Below, in pieces: positions 31,853 to 41,509 of a stretch of DNA of 64,000 nucleotides. The DNA is from an uncultured Roseobacter sp. (GTDB lineage Bacteria; Pseudomonadota; Alphaproteobacteria; Rhodobacterales; Rhodobacteraceae), in NCBI RefSeq assembly GCF_947496515.1, contig NZ_CANMDB010000002.1, positions 434,001 through 498,000 of the forward strand. Direction: 5' to 3'. The position numbers and the translations under genes are program-made. Every line of letters starts with the position of its first letter. The stretch's first letter is position 1. The notes beneath the pieces were generated by a model. It was not told where the DNA came from and ran no database searches. It was given only the letters and a program-made list of their open reading frames with translations.

Positions 31853-32752
31853 ATGACGTTTAAAACCAAATCCACCTTTCTGGCCTGTGCCCTCGCGGCC
31901 CTGCCGTTTCTCGGATCGGCAGCACAGTCGGAAACGGCGGCCCCCCTGCTCGAAGCCGCGACCCCCACATCACCGACAATGACCAATTGCCGGCAGGTGA
32001 TGGAAGGCGTGCAGAACCGCTACAACGGCTATGACAGCTGGCGCATCGTCCACATGGAAATCACCGACGAGACGGGTGCCGTCAAAACCCGCTCGATCTC
32101 GGCCGCGCACCGCAACAGCGGCATCAACCGCCACCTGCGGTCTTTCGTGCACGACCCCGCGGAACTGGCCAATGTGGAAAGCTACGTGCGCGACAGCTTC
32201 ACCGACGGCATTCCCGACAAGGTCTGGGTGCATCTGCCCTCCGCCGACAAGATCATCGACGTGAAATCCGAGGATCTGTCGCAGCGGCTCTACGGGTCTG
32301 ATCTGGCGGTGGGCGAGATGCTGATCCGGCAGGCCAAGGACTATGACTGCAAGATGCTGGGCACCGGCGTCTACCGCGGCTACCCGGTCTACAAGATCTA
32401 CGTGAATCCCAACACCGAAGATGAGGTGATCCGCCTCGGCCTGCGCGATGGCGAGCTTTGGGCCGATACCGAAACCTTCATGCCGATCTACTCCAGCTTC
32501 AACGCCGATGCCCCGAACGAGCAGCGCGTGCTGGAAACCCTGGACCTGCGGTGGGTGGACGGTGTGTTCGCACCCGCGCGCTACCGTGTCTCGACCATCA
32601 AGGAAGGGCGTGTGGTGTCGTTCTCGAACTTCGAGACCGAAGGCGAGCGGTTCAACATCGGTCTGCCTGCAGAATGGTTCGAATTTGACGATCTCGGCAA
32701 TCCCAAAAGCGGCTTCAAGGACTTTCGCGCCGAGCAGCCTGCCTCGCACTGA
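31853..32752 (+). CDS. LolA-like periplasmic protein paired with MMPL transporter
   Basis: 299 residues with a signal peptide (FLACALAALPFLGSAAQS). The mature part contains DKVWVHLPSADKIIDVKSEDLSQRL and GSDLAVGEMLIRQAKDYDCKMLG, then RVLETLDLRWVDGVFAPARYRV and GERFNIGLPAEWFEFDD, the pattern of the outer-membrane lipoprotein-sorting proteins that accompany MMPL/RND exporters. It differs from the Tat-signal protein at 13427-14218. A GAAGGAC ribosome site precedes the ATG; the transporter gene follows after 69 bases. It likely accepts a hydrophobic product in the periplasm. Confidence 0.8.
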   Translation: MTFKTKSTFLACALAALPFLGSAAQSETAAPLLEAATPTSPTMTNCRQVMEGVQNRYNGYDSWRIVHMEITDETGAVKTRSISAAHRNSGINRHLRSFVHDPAELANVESYVRDSFTDGIPDKVWVHLPSADKIIDVKSEDLSQRLYGSDLAVGEMLIRQAKDYDCKMLGTGVYRGYPVYKIYVNPNTEDEVIRLGLRDGELWADTETFMPIYSSFNADAPNEQRVLETLDLRWVDGVFAPARYRVSTIKEGRVVSFSNFETEGERFNIGLPAEWFEFDDLGNPKSGFKDFRAEQPASH

Positions 32753-32821
32753 TCGCCACCCCGAGCGGATGCAGCCCATGGGTGGCTGCATCCCCGATAG
32801 CCAACCAAAGGAACCGGACCT

Positions 32822-35263
32822 ATGACTTTGCTTGCACTCCTTCGCGGGGGTATGACGCGCGCGCTACAGCTCGTCTACAGCCACCGCATCAAGGCCTTCG
32901 CCCTGCTACTTGCCGTCGTCGCGGGATATGTCGTGACACAACTGCCCACCCTGCAAAAAGATGGCCGGGTCGAGGCCTTCATGCACGAAAACGACCCAGC
33001 ACTCGATACCTACTACGCCATGCGGCGCGAGTTTGGTCAGGACAACCGTGTCGTGGTCGCGGTCACCTCGGATCAGGTCTTTAGCACTGAATTCCTGACC
33101 AAATTCTCGCGGATGCACCGCGAGCTCGCCGACAATGTCCCTTACGTGTCGGAGATCTTCTCGCCCTACAACATCCCCTTCATCGAGCATGAGGACGGCG
33201 GTGTGTATCTGGAGGAACTGGTCCGCAACCTGCTGGTGCGGGGCCGCGACCCGGTGGAACTGCAGGACCGTATCCTCAGCACGCCGCTGTATCGCAACTT
33301 CATCATCTCCGCCGACGGCACCACCGCCGCCGTGGTGATCGAGCCCTACCGCTACGCTCCCGGCGCTGCGGACTGCGTGCCGGATCCCGCAACCGGTCTC
33401 ACCTGCCCCGTGGTCTTTACGCCACTGGAGGACCGCGCACTGCTCGGCGCACCGCAATACGCCGAAATGACCGCCGCCGCGCGTGAGATCGCCGCCCGCT
33501 ACGAGGGTGAGGGCTTCGACATCCACATTGCCGGCGCGCCTGTGCTTTCCACCGAGATCATCAAGATGATGGAAGGCGACATGCCGCGCTTTACCCTCGC
33601 CTGCGTGATCGTCACCGTGTTGAGCATGCTGATGCTGCACCGCAGCATTCTGATTGCGTTCGGGGCCTTCCTGTCTTTCGTGACGGCCATCTTCTCGACC
33701 CTCGCGACGGTTGCTGCCACCGGTGTCGCCATGACCCCGCCGACGCAGCTGCTCATCCCGATGACGTTGGTGGTGGGATTGTGCACCTACATCCACTTTA
33801 CCGCCACGCTGCTCAAGGTACGCAGCACGATCAAGGACGGACGCACCGTCATCGCCGAAGCGCTCAAGCGCGCAAATACCCCCATCGTCTTTACCGCGCT
33901 CACCACAGCGGGCGGGCTGATGGGTCTGGCGGCAGCACCTTTGGCACCGATCTCCGCGCTCGGGCTTTTCGGGGCCGTCTCTGTGGCGCTCTCCTACGGG
34001 CTGGCAATGATCTGGGCCACGCTGGTGTTCCGCACGCTGCCCGAACGCTACCTCGATCGTCAGACCAGCGCACCGGGCCACGTTGCTGCGGTGATGGCCA
34101 AAGGCGCCACGCTCGCCGCACGGCATCCGCGCCGCACGCTCGGCGCCGCCTGTGCGATGCTGATCGCGGCCAGCGCCGGGATCCTGCAGCTCAGCTACTC
34201 GCACAACTCCCTGCTGTGGTTACCCACGGGTAACGATGCGCGCCAATCGACGGAGTTCATCGACAACACCTTTGAAGGCACCGTGAACCTGGAATTGGTC
34301 ATCACACCGACCGAAGGCACCGATTTCCGTGACGAGACGCTGCTGAAAACCGTCGAGGCCACCGCCCGCGGGTCCTACGATGCGGTCGATATTCCCATCG
34401 GGCGTCACACCAGCATTATCTCCTTTGTCGAGGAGACCAATCAGGCGATCCACGATGGTGATCCGGCGGAGCTGCGCTTGCCTGAACAAGAGGCCATCTG
34501 GGATCAGATCTTGCTGCTGGAAGGTCAGGGCATCGACGATATGAAGCGCTATGTCTCCATGGATTACGGCTCTGGCCGCGTGTCGTTCCAGACCCCCTGG
34601 CTGGAGGCCACCAAGTACACCGATGTGATCGAGACGATCGAGACACGCTTTGCCACGGCCCTGGGGTCTTCGGCAGAGGTCGAGGCGACGGGCCTCATCG
34701 CGCTCCTTGCCGTGACCTCCGCCAAGGTGCTCGACAGCATGACGATCTCCTACACGCTGGCGCTCTTGCTGGTGACGGCGATGATGGTGCTGGCGCTGCG
34801 GTCGGTCGGTCTGGGGATGGTCTCGATGGTGCCCAATGTGGTGCCCTTCGCGCTGCTGCTCGGGCTGATGGGCTATCTGCGCATCCCGCTTGATACCTTC
34901 ACTGTTCTCATCGGTGGCATCATCACCGGGCTGATCGTGGATGACACGCTGCATCTCTTCCACGGTGTACGCAAACGGCTCGATGCGGGTCAGGAGATGG
35001 AACACGCCATCACCGAGACGATGTCCGACATCGGTCGTGCGCTCTTCACGACGACCGTGGTGGTCATGGCGGGCTTTGCGGTCTTCACCCTGTCGTCCAT
35101 GAACAACATCCAGAGCTTCGGGCTGCTGATGGCCTGTGGCGCCTTCATCGCGCTGGTGTCGGAAGTGTTCGTGGGCCCTGCGGTGCTGTCGCTCTACGCG
35201 CGTGTTCATGCGCGCGACCGTGCCCCACGCGCGCCATTGGCAAACGCCGATGTCCCCGCTTGA
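32822..35263 (+). CDS. MMPL/RND-family transporter
   Basis: 813 residues in the two-repeat RND layout: a first helix (about 22-40), a periplasmic domain, a group of five helices (about 255-410), then helix, second periplasmic domain and five more helices (about 625-800). The IVDDTLHLFHGV segment in the second half and VVGLCTYIHFTATLLK in the first are the paired helix-4 motifs carrying proton-relay residues (Asp pair only in the second). It resembles hopanoid/lipid exporters of the HpnN/MMPL type rather than drug RND pumps and has no membrane-fusion or TolC partner. With the LolA-like gene it probably delivers the cluster's product to the outer membrane. Confidence 0.85.
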   Translation: MTLLALLRGGMTRALQLVYSHRIKAFALLLAVVAGYVVTQLPTLQKDGRVEAFMHENDPALDTYYAMRREFGQDNRVVVAVTSDQVFSTEFLTKFSRMHRELADNVPYVSEIFSPYNIPFIEHEDGGVYLEELVRNLLVRGRDPVELQDRILSTPLYRNFIISADGTTAAVVIEPYRYAPGAADCVPDPATGLTCPVVFTPLEDRALLGAPQYAEMTAAAREIAARYEGEGFDIHIAGAPVLSTEIIKMMEGDMPRFTLACVIVTVLSMLMLHRSILIAFGAFLSFVTAIFSTLATVAATGVAMTPPTQLLIPMTLVVGLCTYIHFTATLLKVRSTIKDGRTVIAEALKRANTPIVFTALTTAGGLMGLAAAPLAPISALGLFGAVSVALSYGLAMIWATLVFRTLPERYLDRQTSAPGHVAAVMAKGATLAARHPRRTLGAACAMLIAASAGILQLSYSHNSLLWLPTGNDARQSTEFIDNTFEGTVNLELVITPTEGTDFRDETLLKTVEATARGSYDAVDIPIGRHTSIISFVEETNQAIHDGDPAELRLPEQEAIWDQILLLEGQGIDDMKRYVSMDYGSGRVSFQTPWLEATKYTDVIETIETRFATALGSSAEVEATGLIALLAVTSAKVLDSMTISYTLALLLVTAMMVLALRSVGLGMVSMVPNVVPFALLLGLMGYLRIPLDTFTVLIGGIITGLIVDDTLHLFHGVRKRLDAGQEMEHAITETMSDIGRALFTTTVVVMAGFAVFTLSSMNNIQSFGLLMACGAFIALVSEVFVGPAVLSLYARVHARDRAPRAPLANADVPA

Positions 35264-36659
35264 GGCACCTATCCCTCTGCGTCTGGCGCGCGATCTGCGC
35301 GCCGCGCTCTTTGCACTCGGTCCAGCGCCGTCGGACCGGGTGCGTCACAAATCCGGGCTCGACCCGGATGCAGCTGCGGCGGATTTCGCCCGGCATCACG
35401 CCGGGATCCCTGCCCGCCCGCGGGCCGGGGACGAGCCCGCGGTGCTCTACGATCAACCCGGCGGACCGACGCTCGTCATGGGTCTTTACGGATCAGACAC
35501 CAGGCTGCGCCAGTGGCTGCCTGGGGTGCGCGACACAGCGCTGCCCGCCGCGGCCCGGGCGCTGGTGCCACTGCCGCCGGAACCCGTGTTTGAGAGTGAT
35601 CACCGCGACACCGAGCCCCGGTTGAGCCAGCTGCCCATCCCCAAGGTCAGCCCGCGGGACGCGGGCCGCTACATCTCCATGGGGTTCATCGCAGCGGGCA
35701 GCCCCCGGGCGGGACTGGCGCTCTCCGCGCACCGGATGCTGGTGCTGGATGACCGGCATCTGGGCGTCTCCATGCTGTCGAGCCGCCATCTGCGCCGCAT
35801 GGCCGAAGCGGCCTGGGCTGAAGGCCGCGACCTGCCGGTCAGTGTCAATATCGGCGTGCCGCCCGCCGTTGCCGTGGCGGGGGCCACGTCCACCGCGCAT
35901 CTGCCGGTGGAATTCGACAAGCTGTCGCTCGCGGGCGCGCTGGCGGGCGGGGCCGTCACGCTCCACAATAATGCGGGCACCGTCTGCCTGCCGCAATCGG
36001 AGGTGATCCTGCACGGGGTGCTGACCGCCCGGCAATGCGCCGAGACCCGGGGCGCGCGTCCGCCCGGCGTGACCATGCCCGAATTTCTGGGCTATGACGG
36101 ACAGGCAGGCGCGCCGCTGCAGATCATCCGCATCGACCGCATCACGCAAAGACCGGGCGCGCTCTTTCACTCCTGCCTCGGTCCCGGCCGCGAGCAGTCA
36201 GCCCTGCTGAACCTCGGCGGCGCGCTGACCCAGGCGCTGAAACTGCGCAACGACCCTCGCGCGAAGGATATGACCGATCTGCACTACAGTGCCTCTGGCG
36301 GGGGGATGCTGCTCTTGCTCGTCGGGTTGCGGGCCGGTGCCGCGCCGGACAAGGCACGGCTGGCACGCGATCTGGTCGCGACCATGCCTTTTACCAAAAC
36401 GGTGGTATTTCTGGACTCGGATATCGACCTCAGCGTCGAAGCAGATGTGCTCTGGGCCATGACGACGCGGTGCAACCTGTCCGGTGATACACATGCGCTT
36501 GAGGGGTTTGCGCCGTTGCGCATGGATCCCTCGCAGCAGGACGACTGGGCGGTACCGGGCCGCGGCGCAGCGGGTCGCTGCTGGATCGACGCAACTACCC
36601 CGGCTGCAATGTCGGTCCCCCGCAGCTTTGCGAAGGAGGCTGCTCAGGTGGCCTCCTAG
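35250..36659 (+). CDS. UbiD-family prenyl-FMN decarboxylase
   Basis: 469 residues from ATG 35250, which overlaps the transporter gene by 14 bases. The order of UbiD elements is recognisable: ALSAHRMLVLDDRHLGVSM, PVSVNIGVPPAVAVAG, PVEFDKLSLAGALAGGAVTL (the Glu region near the cofactor), SEVILHGVLT, then VTMPEFLGYDGQAGAPLQII with Glu in the FGEYTGY-like loop, and GREQSALLNLGG. These enzymes decarboxylate or carboxylate aromatic, heteroaromatic and unsaturated acids with the cofactor made by UbiX (8743-9384). Pyrrole-2- and indole-carboxylates are known substrates of relatives, which fits the neighbouring cluster (inference). The sequence is clearly diverged from ubiquinone UbiD. Confidence 0.8.
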   Translation: MSPLEAPIPLRLARDLRAALFALGPAPSDRVRHKSGLDPDAAAADFARHHAGIPARPRAGDEPAVLYDQPGGPTLVMGLYGSDTRLRQWLPGVRDTALPAAARALVPLPPEPVFESDHRDTEPRLSQLPIPKVSPRDAGRYISMGFIAAGSPRAGLALSAHRMLVLDDRHLGVSMLSSRHLRRMAEAAWAEGRDLPVSVNIGVPPAVAVAGATSTAHLPVEFDKLSLAGALAGGAVTLHNNAGTVCLPQSEVILHGVLTARQCAETRGARPPGVTMPEFLGYDGQAGAPLQIIRIDRITQRPGALFHSCLGPGREQSALLNLGGALTQALKLRNDPRAKDMTDLHYSASGGGMLLLLVGLRAGAAPDKARLARDLVATMPFTKTVVFLDSDIDLSVEADVLWAMTTRCNLSGDTHALEGFAPLRMDPSQQDDWAVPGRGAAGRCWIDATTPAAMSVPRSFAKEAAQVAS

Positions 36660-36710
36660 CATCGCAGACTACTGAACCGGTAGGCGTATAGCCGCCGTCT
36701 CCACCCGCGT

Positions 36711-36762
36711 GTCCGGCGCAGCCGGACAGCCCCCTATCCTCCTCGATGGAGGTGAGGGGGCT
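36711..36762. terminator. Double hairpin between convergent genes
   Basis: GTCCGGC/GCCGGAC (36711-36727) is followed by a larger stem, AGCCCCCT (36728-36735) with AGGGGGCT (36755-36762), which contains an inner CCTCC/GGAGG stem. The position between the ubiD-like stop and the GH9 stop suits a bidirectional terminator. Confidence 0.65.
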
Positions 36763-36819
36763 CCCCCCGCCTCCCGATCACAGCGATTGGCCGCCGTCCG
36801 GACCGCAACCGCAGACCGG

Positions 36820-39800
36820 TCAAAAAAGATCGTAGCTGCCACTCCCCAGTTGCCAGAACGCGACCCTCTCTGCCAGATGATCCACCTCCGCATCCAGCGA
36901 CTGCTCCTCCTGCACCTGAATTGCGACGCCGCCGCGCCCGTCATCGCGCATGCGCAGGGTCGCGGTGTTGATCCCCTGAAGGCTCTGCATGTCCGCCAGC
37001 AGCACGGAACCGGCATCTGCGTCAATGCGGGTAAAGCCATCGCCAATGCGCGCCATGCCTGCCGCGGCATCCGCCGCCGGATCCAGCGCCAGATAGAACA
37101 CATCCGCTGCCGTTTCCTGACCGCGCAGCGCCTCTTCTGCCTGTAGCGTCAGATCGAACCCATCGGCGCCCACATTGCTGATCCGGTCGGTGAGAGGCAC
37201 GCCGCCGGCCACATCCTGCGTCTGGGCAAAGACAAGCGGCGCGGCAGAAAAACCCTCCAATGTCACACGCCCCGCACTCGCCGCGCCCAGCGAGACAGTG
37301 CTGCCATCGACCATCTCATACCTGCCCGCAGGGCCCGCAACCCAGGAGACAGCCTCCGGCAGATGCCAACCATCGAGATAGGCCCATTCCTCGATCTGGA
37401 TCTCGAACCCGGTCTCCGTCACATTGCGGATGTTCACGGTCAGCGGCTGCTCACCCTGCTTTGTCGCGGGGCCCGCGATGACCACCGCATCCTTGATTGG
37501 CGACCCAAACGCCACATCCGTCCAGGTATCCCGCGCGGTCTGGGTGATCTCGACCGATCCTGCCTCCAGCCGGCCTGCAGGCTGCTCGACCGGGGTTCCG
37601 GGACCTTGCTGCGCGGCGAGATACCCTGTCGCATAGGTCATGTCGGCGATCCCCTGCTGCACCGTATACTCGGCGGAGGGCACAAAGAGGTAATAGCCGT
37701 TGAAGCTCTCGTGCACCGGGGCCTCGTAGGCATTGGGAAAGATCTCGTTCCACACGGTCTCATAGGCCGGGTGCTGACCGTAGTCGTAGATGTTGTAGTC
37801 ACCGTAAAGTGTGATACCGGGCGGCGGCGTGCCCCCGGCACTGTCCGCATCCGCGTTGAGCACGATCTCGGGGCTGCGGACACCCTCCACCCCGGTCAGG
37901 TAGGACATGTTGAGCGGGTTGGCGCCCAGCCCGTATTGTACGTCACCGGCGATGGCGTCGAGATAGCGGGCCTCGCCCGTCAGATCGTGCAGACCGACCA
38001 TGAACTTGGCCGCATTGAAGGGTTGGGATGCAGTGATCCCCCAGCCGTAGGGCGCGTAGGGATCCGCGATGATGCCAAAGCCGCCGTCGCTGCCGCGATC
38101 CAGAAGGAAGGCCGCCTGCGCCTCCAGCGCGGCAAAGCCACGCGCCGCCGCGCCCGGATCCGTTGCCGCATCGGGCAGGCGGTTATAGGCAATCGTGGCC
38201 TCATACTGATGTTCGTTCCAGGCGATGCTGGCACCCGGATCAGTGTAAACGGACGTACCAAGGAAGAGATCGTGCCAGCGGGTCGCCCCGGTCGTGGCGT
38301 AAAGCTCGACCGCCGCCAGATTGCGGGAGACCGACTGCTCCGGGTCGATCTTCGCAGGGACCCGTGCCTCGGCCCAGGTCATGGCCCGCTCGGCGCGCTC
38401 TACCCAGGTCGCCGCCGCCCCGGCGTCATAAGGGGCGATCACCCGTGCCATCTTGGCCGCGCTGGCGGCGAATTCCCATGTGGTCCAGGTGTCCGGAGCA
38501 TAGGCGTAAAGCGTGTGCACCTCTTCGGCGGAATTCGCACCATAGCCGCGATAGTCATCGCCTTCGATCCCGCCGCGCACACCGCCTGCCGCCGTCTGCA
38601 TCCGCGCGAAGAACTCAAGGTTCCACAGCGCCTCATCCAGCAGATCGGGCAGCCCGTTGGTGTTCTCGGGGATCTGAGCGCGGGCGCTCTCCGCCCACTC
38701 GGGCGCCATCTCCACCAGATCAGTCAGCTTGCGCGAGGCCTCCAGATGCTGGGTCCGCCGATCCCAATCCCCGGCGTCGTGCCAGCCGCCCCAGGCACCC
38801 GGCAGCACCTCATCCGTGGCCGCCGCGACCAGCGGGCCGAACTGATCGGGCTTGCTGCTGTCATAGCTTTCGTCTGTCTCGGTGATGGGCAACGTGGTGG
38901 CGTAGACGGTCACCCGCCCGTCGTCGGGATGCAGCGCGCGATCCCTCGTCCAGTCGGTAAACCGGGCCTCAAGTGCAATGCCGGAGCGTTGGTGATAGAA
39001 GCCCGAAAAGGACGTCTGGAACACATCGCTCCACACGTCGTTTTCCACATCAAAGCTCTGCGATCGGCCCACGCCATCCACGGAGATATAGTAGCGGCCT
39101 GTTTCGGTGAGGCCCGACAGGTCCATCTCCCAGACGTCCGTCAGCGAAAAATTTCTTTCGAAATCAGTAGGCTGATCGGCAGGAGTCGCCAGCGTCGTGG
39201 TGCCCTGCAGTGCGGTGGCGCCAGTGTCCGCATGGATCACCCGGAACCCGAGCGGCGCGTCATACACCTGCGCCACCGTCTCGCCTTCGGTTGGCGACCA
39301 GCCGTTCCAACTGCTCAGATAGGCGGTCTTGCGGCTGTCGTCGAGATCATAACCGGTGAGGTTGACGTGGATCGCCTCTGACACCACTTGCTCGGGCGCA
39401 AATGTGGCTGTGATGGCGCTGAAAGTGGGATCGTCAAAGGTAATCTCGACCCTGTCGCCGCGGGTGAGAGGCGCGTCGAGGTCCAAAAACACATTCTGCA
39501 CCGTCCGGAATTCATACTCACCCCAGCCGACAGTCGCGGTGTCGAGGATGCTGGATTTGCGCGACAGTCCCGCGAGCGCAACCTCCTGCCCGTTGACACG
39601 TATGCTCCAGCCGCTGAGCGCGTCGACCGCCGCCAGCCGGGCCGTTGTCTCACTGCCCGGTGCATCGAACAACGGATCAAGCGGAGACGCCAGATAGGTA
39701 TCAACCGGCATGAAGGTCTCACCGCTCAACTGGACACGGCCGATCCAGCCGTTGTCCCAGATCCAGCCGTGATCGGGATCAGCACCGGGCGGCACCACAT

Positions 39801-39894
39801 CGGTGGCGACCGCATCCGCGATGGCGCCCAGTTCAAAACGCAGTTGCACCGTGGTGCTGTCGGTAAATCCGGTTGTAACGGTGGTCGTTTTCAC
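36820..39894 (-). CDS. Large glycoside hydrolase family 9 (cellulase-type) enzyme
   Basis: 1024 residues from GTG 39894, fixed by a perfect AGGAGG six bases upstream. Layout: an N-terminal beta domain (about 1-170); an Ig-like GH9 N-terminal domain (EAIHVNLTGYDLDDSRKTAY); the alpha/alpha-barrel with GGWHDAGDWDRRTQ, whose Asp pair is the catalytic base; NPLNMSYLTGVEGVRSPE (substrate loop); and SAEYTVQQGIADMTYATGYL with the likely acid Glu. Two C-terminal beta repeats follow (NVTETGFEIQIEEW and NVGADGFDLTLQAEE). GH9 enzymes cut beta-1,4-glucans. No N-terminal signal is present; the acidic chain ending in SYDLF hints at type I secretion, but I see no RTX repeats. Confidence 0.85.
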   Translation of the reverse strand: MKTTTVTTGFTDSTTVQLRFELGAIADAVATDVVPPGADPDHGWIWDNGWIGRVQLSGETFMPVDTYLASPLDPLFDAPGSETTARLAAVDALSGWSIRVNGQEVALAGLSRKSSILDTATVGWGEYEFRTVQNVFLDLDAPLTRGDRVEITFDDPTFSAITATFAPEQVVSEAIHVNLTGYDLDDSRKTAYLSSWNGWSPTEGETVAQVYDAPLGFRVIHADTGATALQGTTTLATPADQPTDFERNFSLTDVWEMDLSGLTETGRYYISVDGVGRSQSFDVENDVWSDVFQTSFSGFYHQRSGIALEARFTDWTRDRALHPDDGRVTVYATTLPITETDESYDSSKPDQFGPLVAAATDEVLPGAWGGWHDAGDWDRRTQHLEASRKLTDLVEMAPEWAESARAQIPENTNGLPDLLDEALWNLEFFARMQTAAGGVRGGIEGDDYRGYGANSAEEVHTLYAYAPDTWTTWEFAASAAKMARVIAPYDAGAAATWVERAERAMTWAEARVPAKIDPEQSVSRNLAAVELYATTGATRWHDLFLGTSVYTDPGASIAWNEHQYEATIAYNRLPDAATDPGAAARGFAALEAQAAFLLDRGSDGGFGIIADPYAPYGWGITASQPFNAAKFMVGLHDLTGEARYLDAIAGDVQYGLGANPLNMSYLTGVEGVRSPEIVLNADADSAGGTPPPGITLYGDYNIYDYGQHPAYETVWNEIFPNAYEAPVHESFNGYYLFVPSAEYTVQQGIADMTYATGYLAAQQGPGTPVEQPAGRLEAGSVEITQTARDTWTDVAFGSPIKDAVVIAGPATKQGEQPLTVNIRNVTETGFEIQIEEWAYLDGWHLPEAVSWVAGPAGRYEMVDGSTVSLGAASAGRVTLEGFSAAPLVFAQTQDVAGGVPLTDRISNVGADGFDLTLQAEEALRGQETAADVFYLALDPAADAAAGMARIGDGFTRIDADAGSVLLADMQSLQGINTATLRMRDDGRGGVAIQVQEEQSLDAEVDHLAERVAFWQLGSGSYDLF

Positions 39895-40099
39895 GTGCCC
39901 CTCCTGAATGGCGCTTTTGGCAATTGCCATCAGCCAACGAAAGGACACCCGCATCGGTCAACTGCGACGGACAGTACGCAGGGGAATGGGCGCCCTATCG
40001 CTCAAACATCGCCTTGGTCCCGTTGCGGGTCGCAGTCGACGAGACCGGGTCAGGCAGGACGGCCGCGCGCCTTTTGTATTGGAAGCGGTCGGCGCCGGG

Positions 40100-40396
40100 C
40101 TAGGCCGGATCGGGTGTCTCGTTTTGCCAGTCGGCGCCCATGGCCACTATGCAGGACGTGCCGTTGGCGTAACTTTGCACCAGCACCCAATCGCCGGTCT
40201 GGCGGGTGACCCAAACCTCCAGGAGGGTATCCGGATCGCGCAAACCCATGCCGTGACGTTCCGCGCCGATCACCTGCTGCAACGTCCGGGTCAGGCGGGC
40301 GGTGTCATCACAGCTGACATCACTGATCCGGGCCTGGCCTGCCATGGGCAACACCAGCGTGGCAGACAGCAGAACAAGAGCCCGGCAAAAGCGCAT
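40100..40396 (-). CDS. Small secreted hypothetical protein
   Basis: 98 residues with a signal peptide (ALVLLSATLVLPMAGQA). The mature part ends in DTLLEVWVTRQTGDWVLVQSYANGTSCIVAMGADW, a pattern I recognise from small conserved periplasmic proteins of Rhodobacteraceae with one paired Cys. It is divergent from phnC with a 220-base gap. No function can be given. Confidence 0.7.
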   Translation of the reverse strand: MRFCRALVLLSATLVLPMAGQARISDVSCDDTARLTRTLQQVIGAERHGMGLRDPDTLLEVWVTRQTGDWVLVQSYANGTSCIVAMGADWQNETPDPA

Positions 40397-40518
40397 GAGG
40401 CGACATTACCCGCTCGCCTCGCCAATTGTAACGCTTTTATGACGCCTCAGAACCCGAGCGCTGTGCCATGTGCAAACCCGCGTAATTTGGCGGGACCAGC
40501 GCTGCGGGACGGCGATCC

Positions 40519-40579
40519 TGTCACATTTCTTTTGCCTGACTGTTGTCAAACCGACGCGAAATTGTCGCAAACCTGTCGC
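40519..40579 (+). promoter_or_regulatory. Pho-box-like TGTC repeats upstream of phnC
   Basis: TGTC occurs at 40519, 40544, 40563 and 40574, and the last two (TGTCGCAAACC then TGTCGCCTCCA) are exactly 11 bases apart, the period of PhoB half-sites (CTGTCAT-type). Being 38-98 bases before the phnC start, the site suits phosphate-starvation control. The match to the consensus is loose. Confidence 0.4.
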
Positions 40580-40616
40580 CTCCAGCCTCTAGGCGCCTTG
40601 AATGCAAGGAGGCGCT

Positions 40617-41417
40617 ATGCTGCAGATCAACGCTTTGACGAAACGGTTCGGGGAAAAGGTCGCCGTTGATGCGGCCAATATCTCGGTCAGCAAACCCGCG
40701 ATGATCGGGATCATCGGACGGTCCGGCGCAGGAAAGTCCACGCTGCTGCGCATGATCAACCGGCTGAGCGATGCGTCCGAAGGCACCATCACCTACGAGG
40801 GTCAGGAGATCACCGCCCTGCGCGGTGCGGCCCGGCGGGACTGGCAATCGCGCTGCGCGATGATCTTTCAGCAATTCAATCTGGTACCGAGGATGGATGT
40901 CGTCTCCAACGTGTTGCACGGCACGCTGAACAAGCGCTCCACCCTCACGACCCTGTTCAATCTCTATCCGCAATCGGACATTCACCGCGCCATCGAGATC
41001 CTTGACCGGCTCGGCATCGCGGAGCAGGCGCCCAAACGGGCCGAGGCCCTCTCGGGGGGTCAGCAGCAGCGCGTCGCGATTGCGCGGGCGCTGATGCAGG
41101 ACCCCAAAATCATTCTCGCCGATGAGCCCATCGCCAGCCTTGACCCGATGAACGCGCAGGTGGTCATGCAATCGCTGCGCACCATCCACGAAGAGGATGG
41201 CCGCATGGTCATCGCGAACCTGCATACGCTGGATACCGCGCGCCGCTACTGTGACCGGGTGATCGGGATGCGCGACGGGCGTATCGTCTTTGACGGCACA
41301 CCCCTGCAGCTGACCACGGGCGTTGCGCGCGACATCTATGGCGCGGGTGCCGACTTTTCCGAGGCCGCGACCTCCACAGAAATCGAGACACTGGACAGGC
41401 CGGTAGTGCCCGCCTGA
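40617..41417 (+). CDS. phnC: Phosphonate ABC importer ATPase PhnC
   Basis: 266 residues from ATG 40617, set by AAGGAGG five bases upstream. Walker [10 protein letters not shown]-loop [21 protein letters not shown], signature [19 protein letters not shown] and Walker [19 protein letters not shown]..... and DEPIASLDP are typical of PhnC, which energises uptake of phosphonates. First gene of phnC-D-E1-E2. Confidence 0.95.
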   Translation: MLQINALTKRFGEKVAVDAANISVSKPAMIGIIGRSGAGKSTLLRMINRLSDASEGTITYEGQEITALRGAARRDWQSRCAMIFQQFNLVPRMDVVSNVLHGTLNKRSTLTTLFNLYPQSDIHRAIEILDRLGIAEQAPKRAEALSGGQQQRVAIARALMQDPKIILADEPIASLDPMNAQVVMQSLRTIHEEDGRMVIANLHTLDTARRYCDRVIGMRDGRIVFDGTPLQLTTGVARDIYGAGADFSEAATSTEIETLDRPVVPA

Positions 41418-41509
41418 GCCAGCGACCCTCCCGCAGCTTTGCGGGATCCATCACTGACCTGCCTGCCCGTCAACCACAGGGGCGCAGGCGAAAGAAACCG
41501 GAGAAACGA

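Noticed and set aside
18828-36659. Standard aryl-polyene cluster
   Set aside because: KS pair, carrier, LolA-like and MMPL genes recall aryl polyenes, but no ketoreductase, FabZ-type dehydratase pair, ammonia lyase or acyltransferase is present, while Trp-like, EctC-like and amino-acid loading genes are.
37363-39381. 672-codon open frame on the plus strand
   Set aside because: Antisense to the GH9 gene, whose catalytic motifs and ribosome site are definite. No recognisable protein features.
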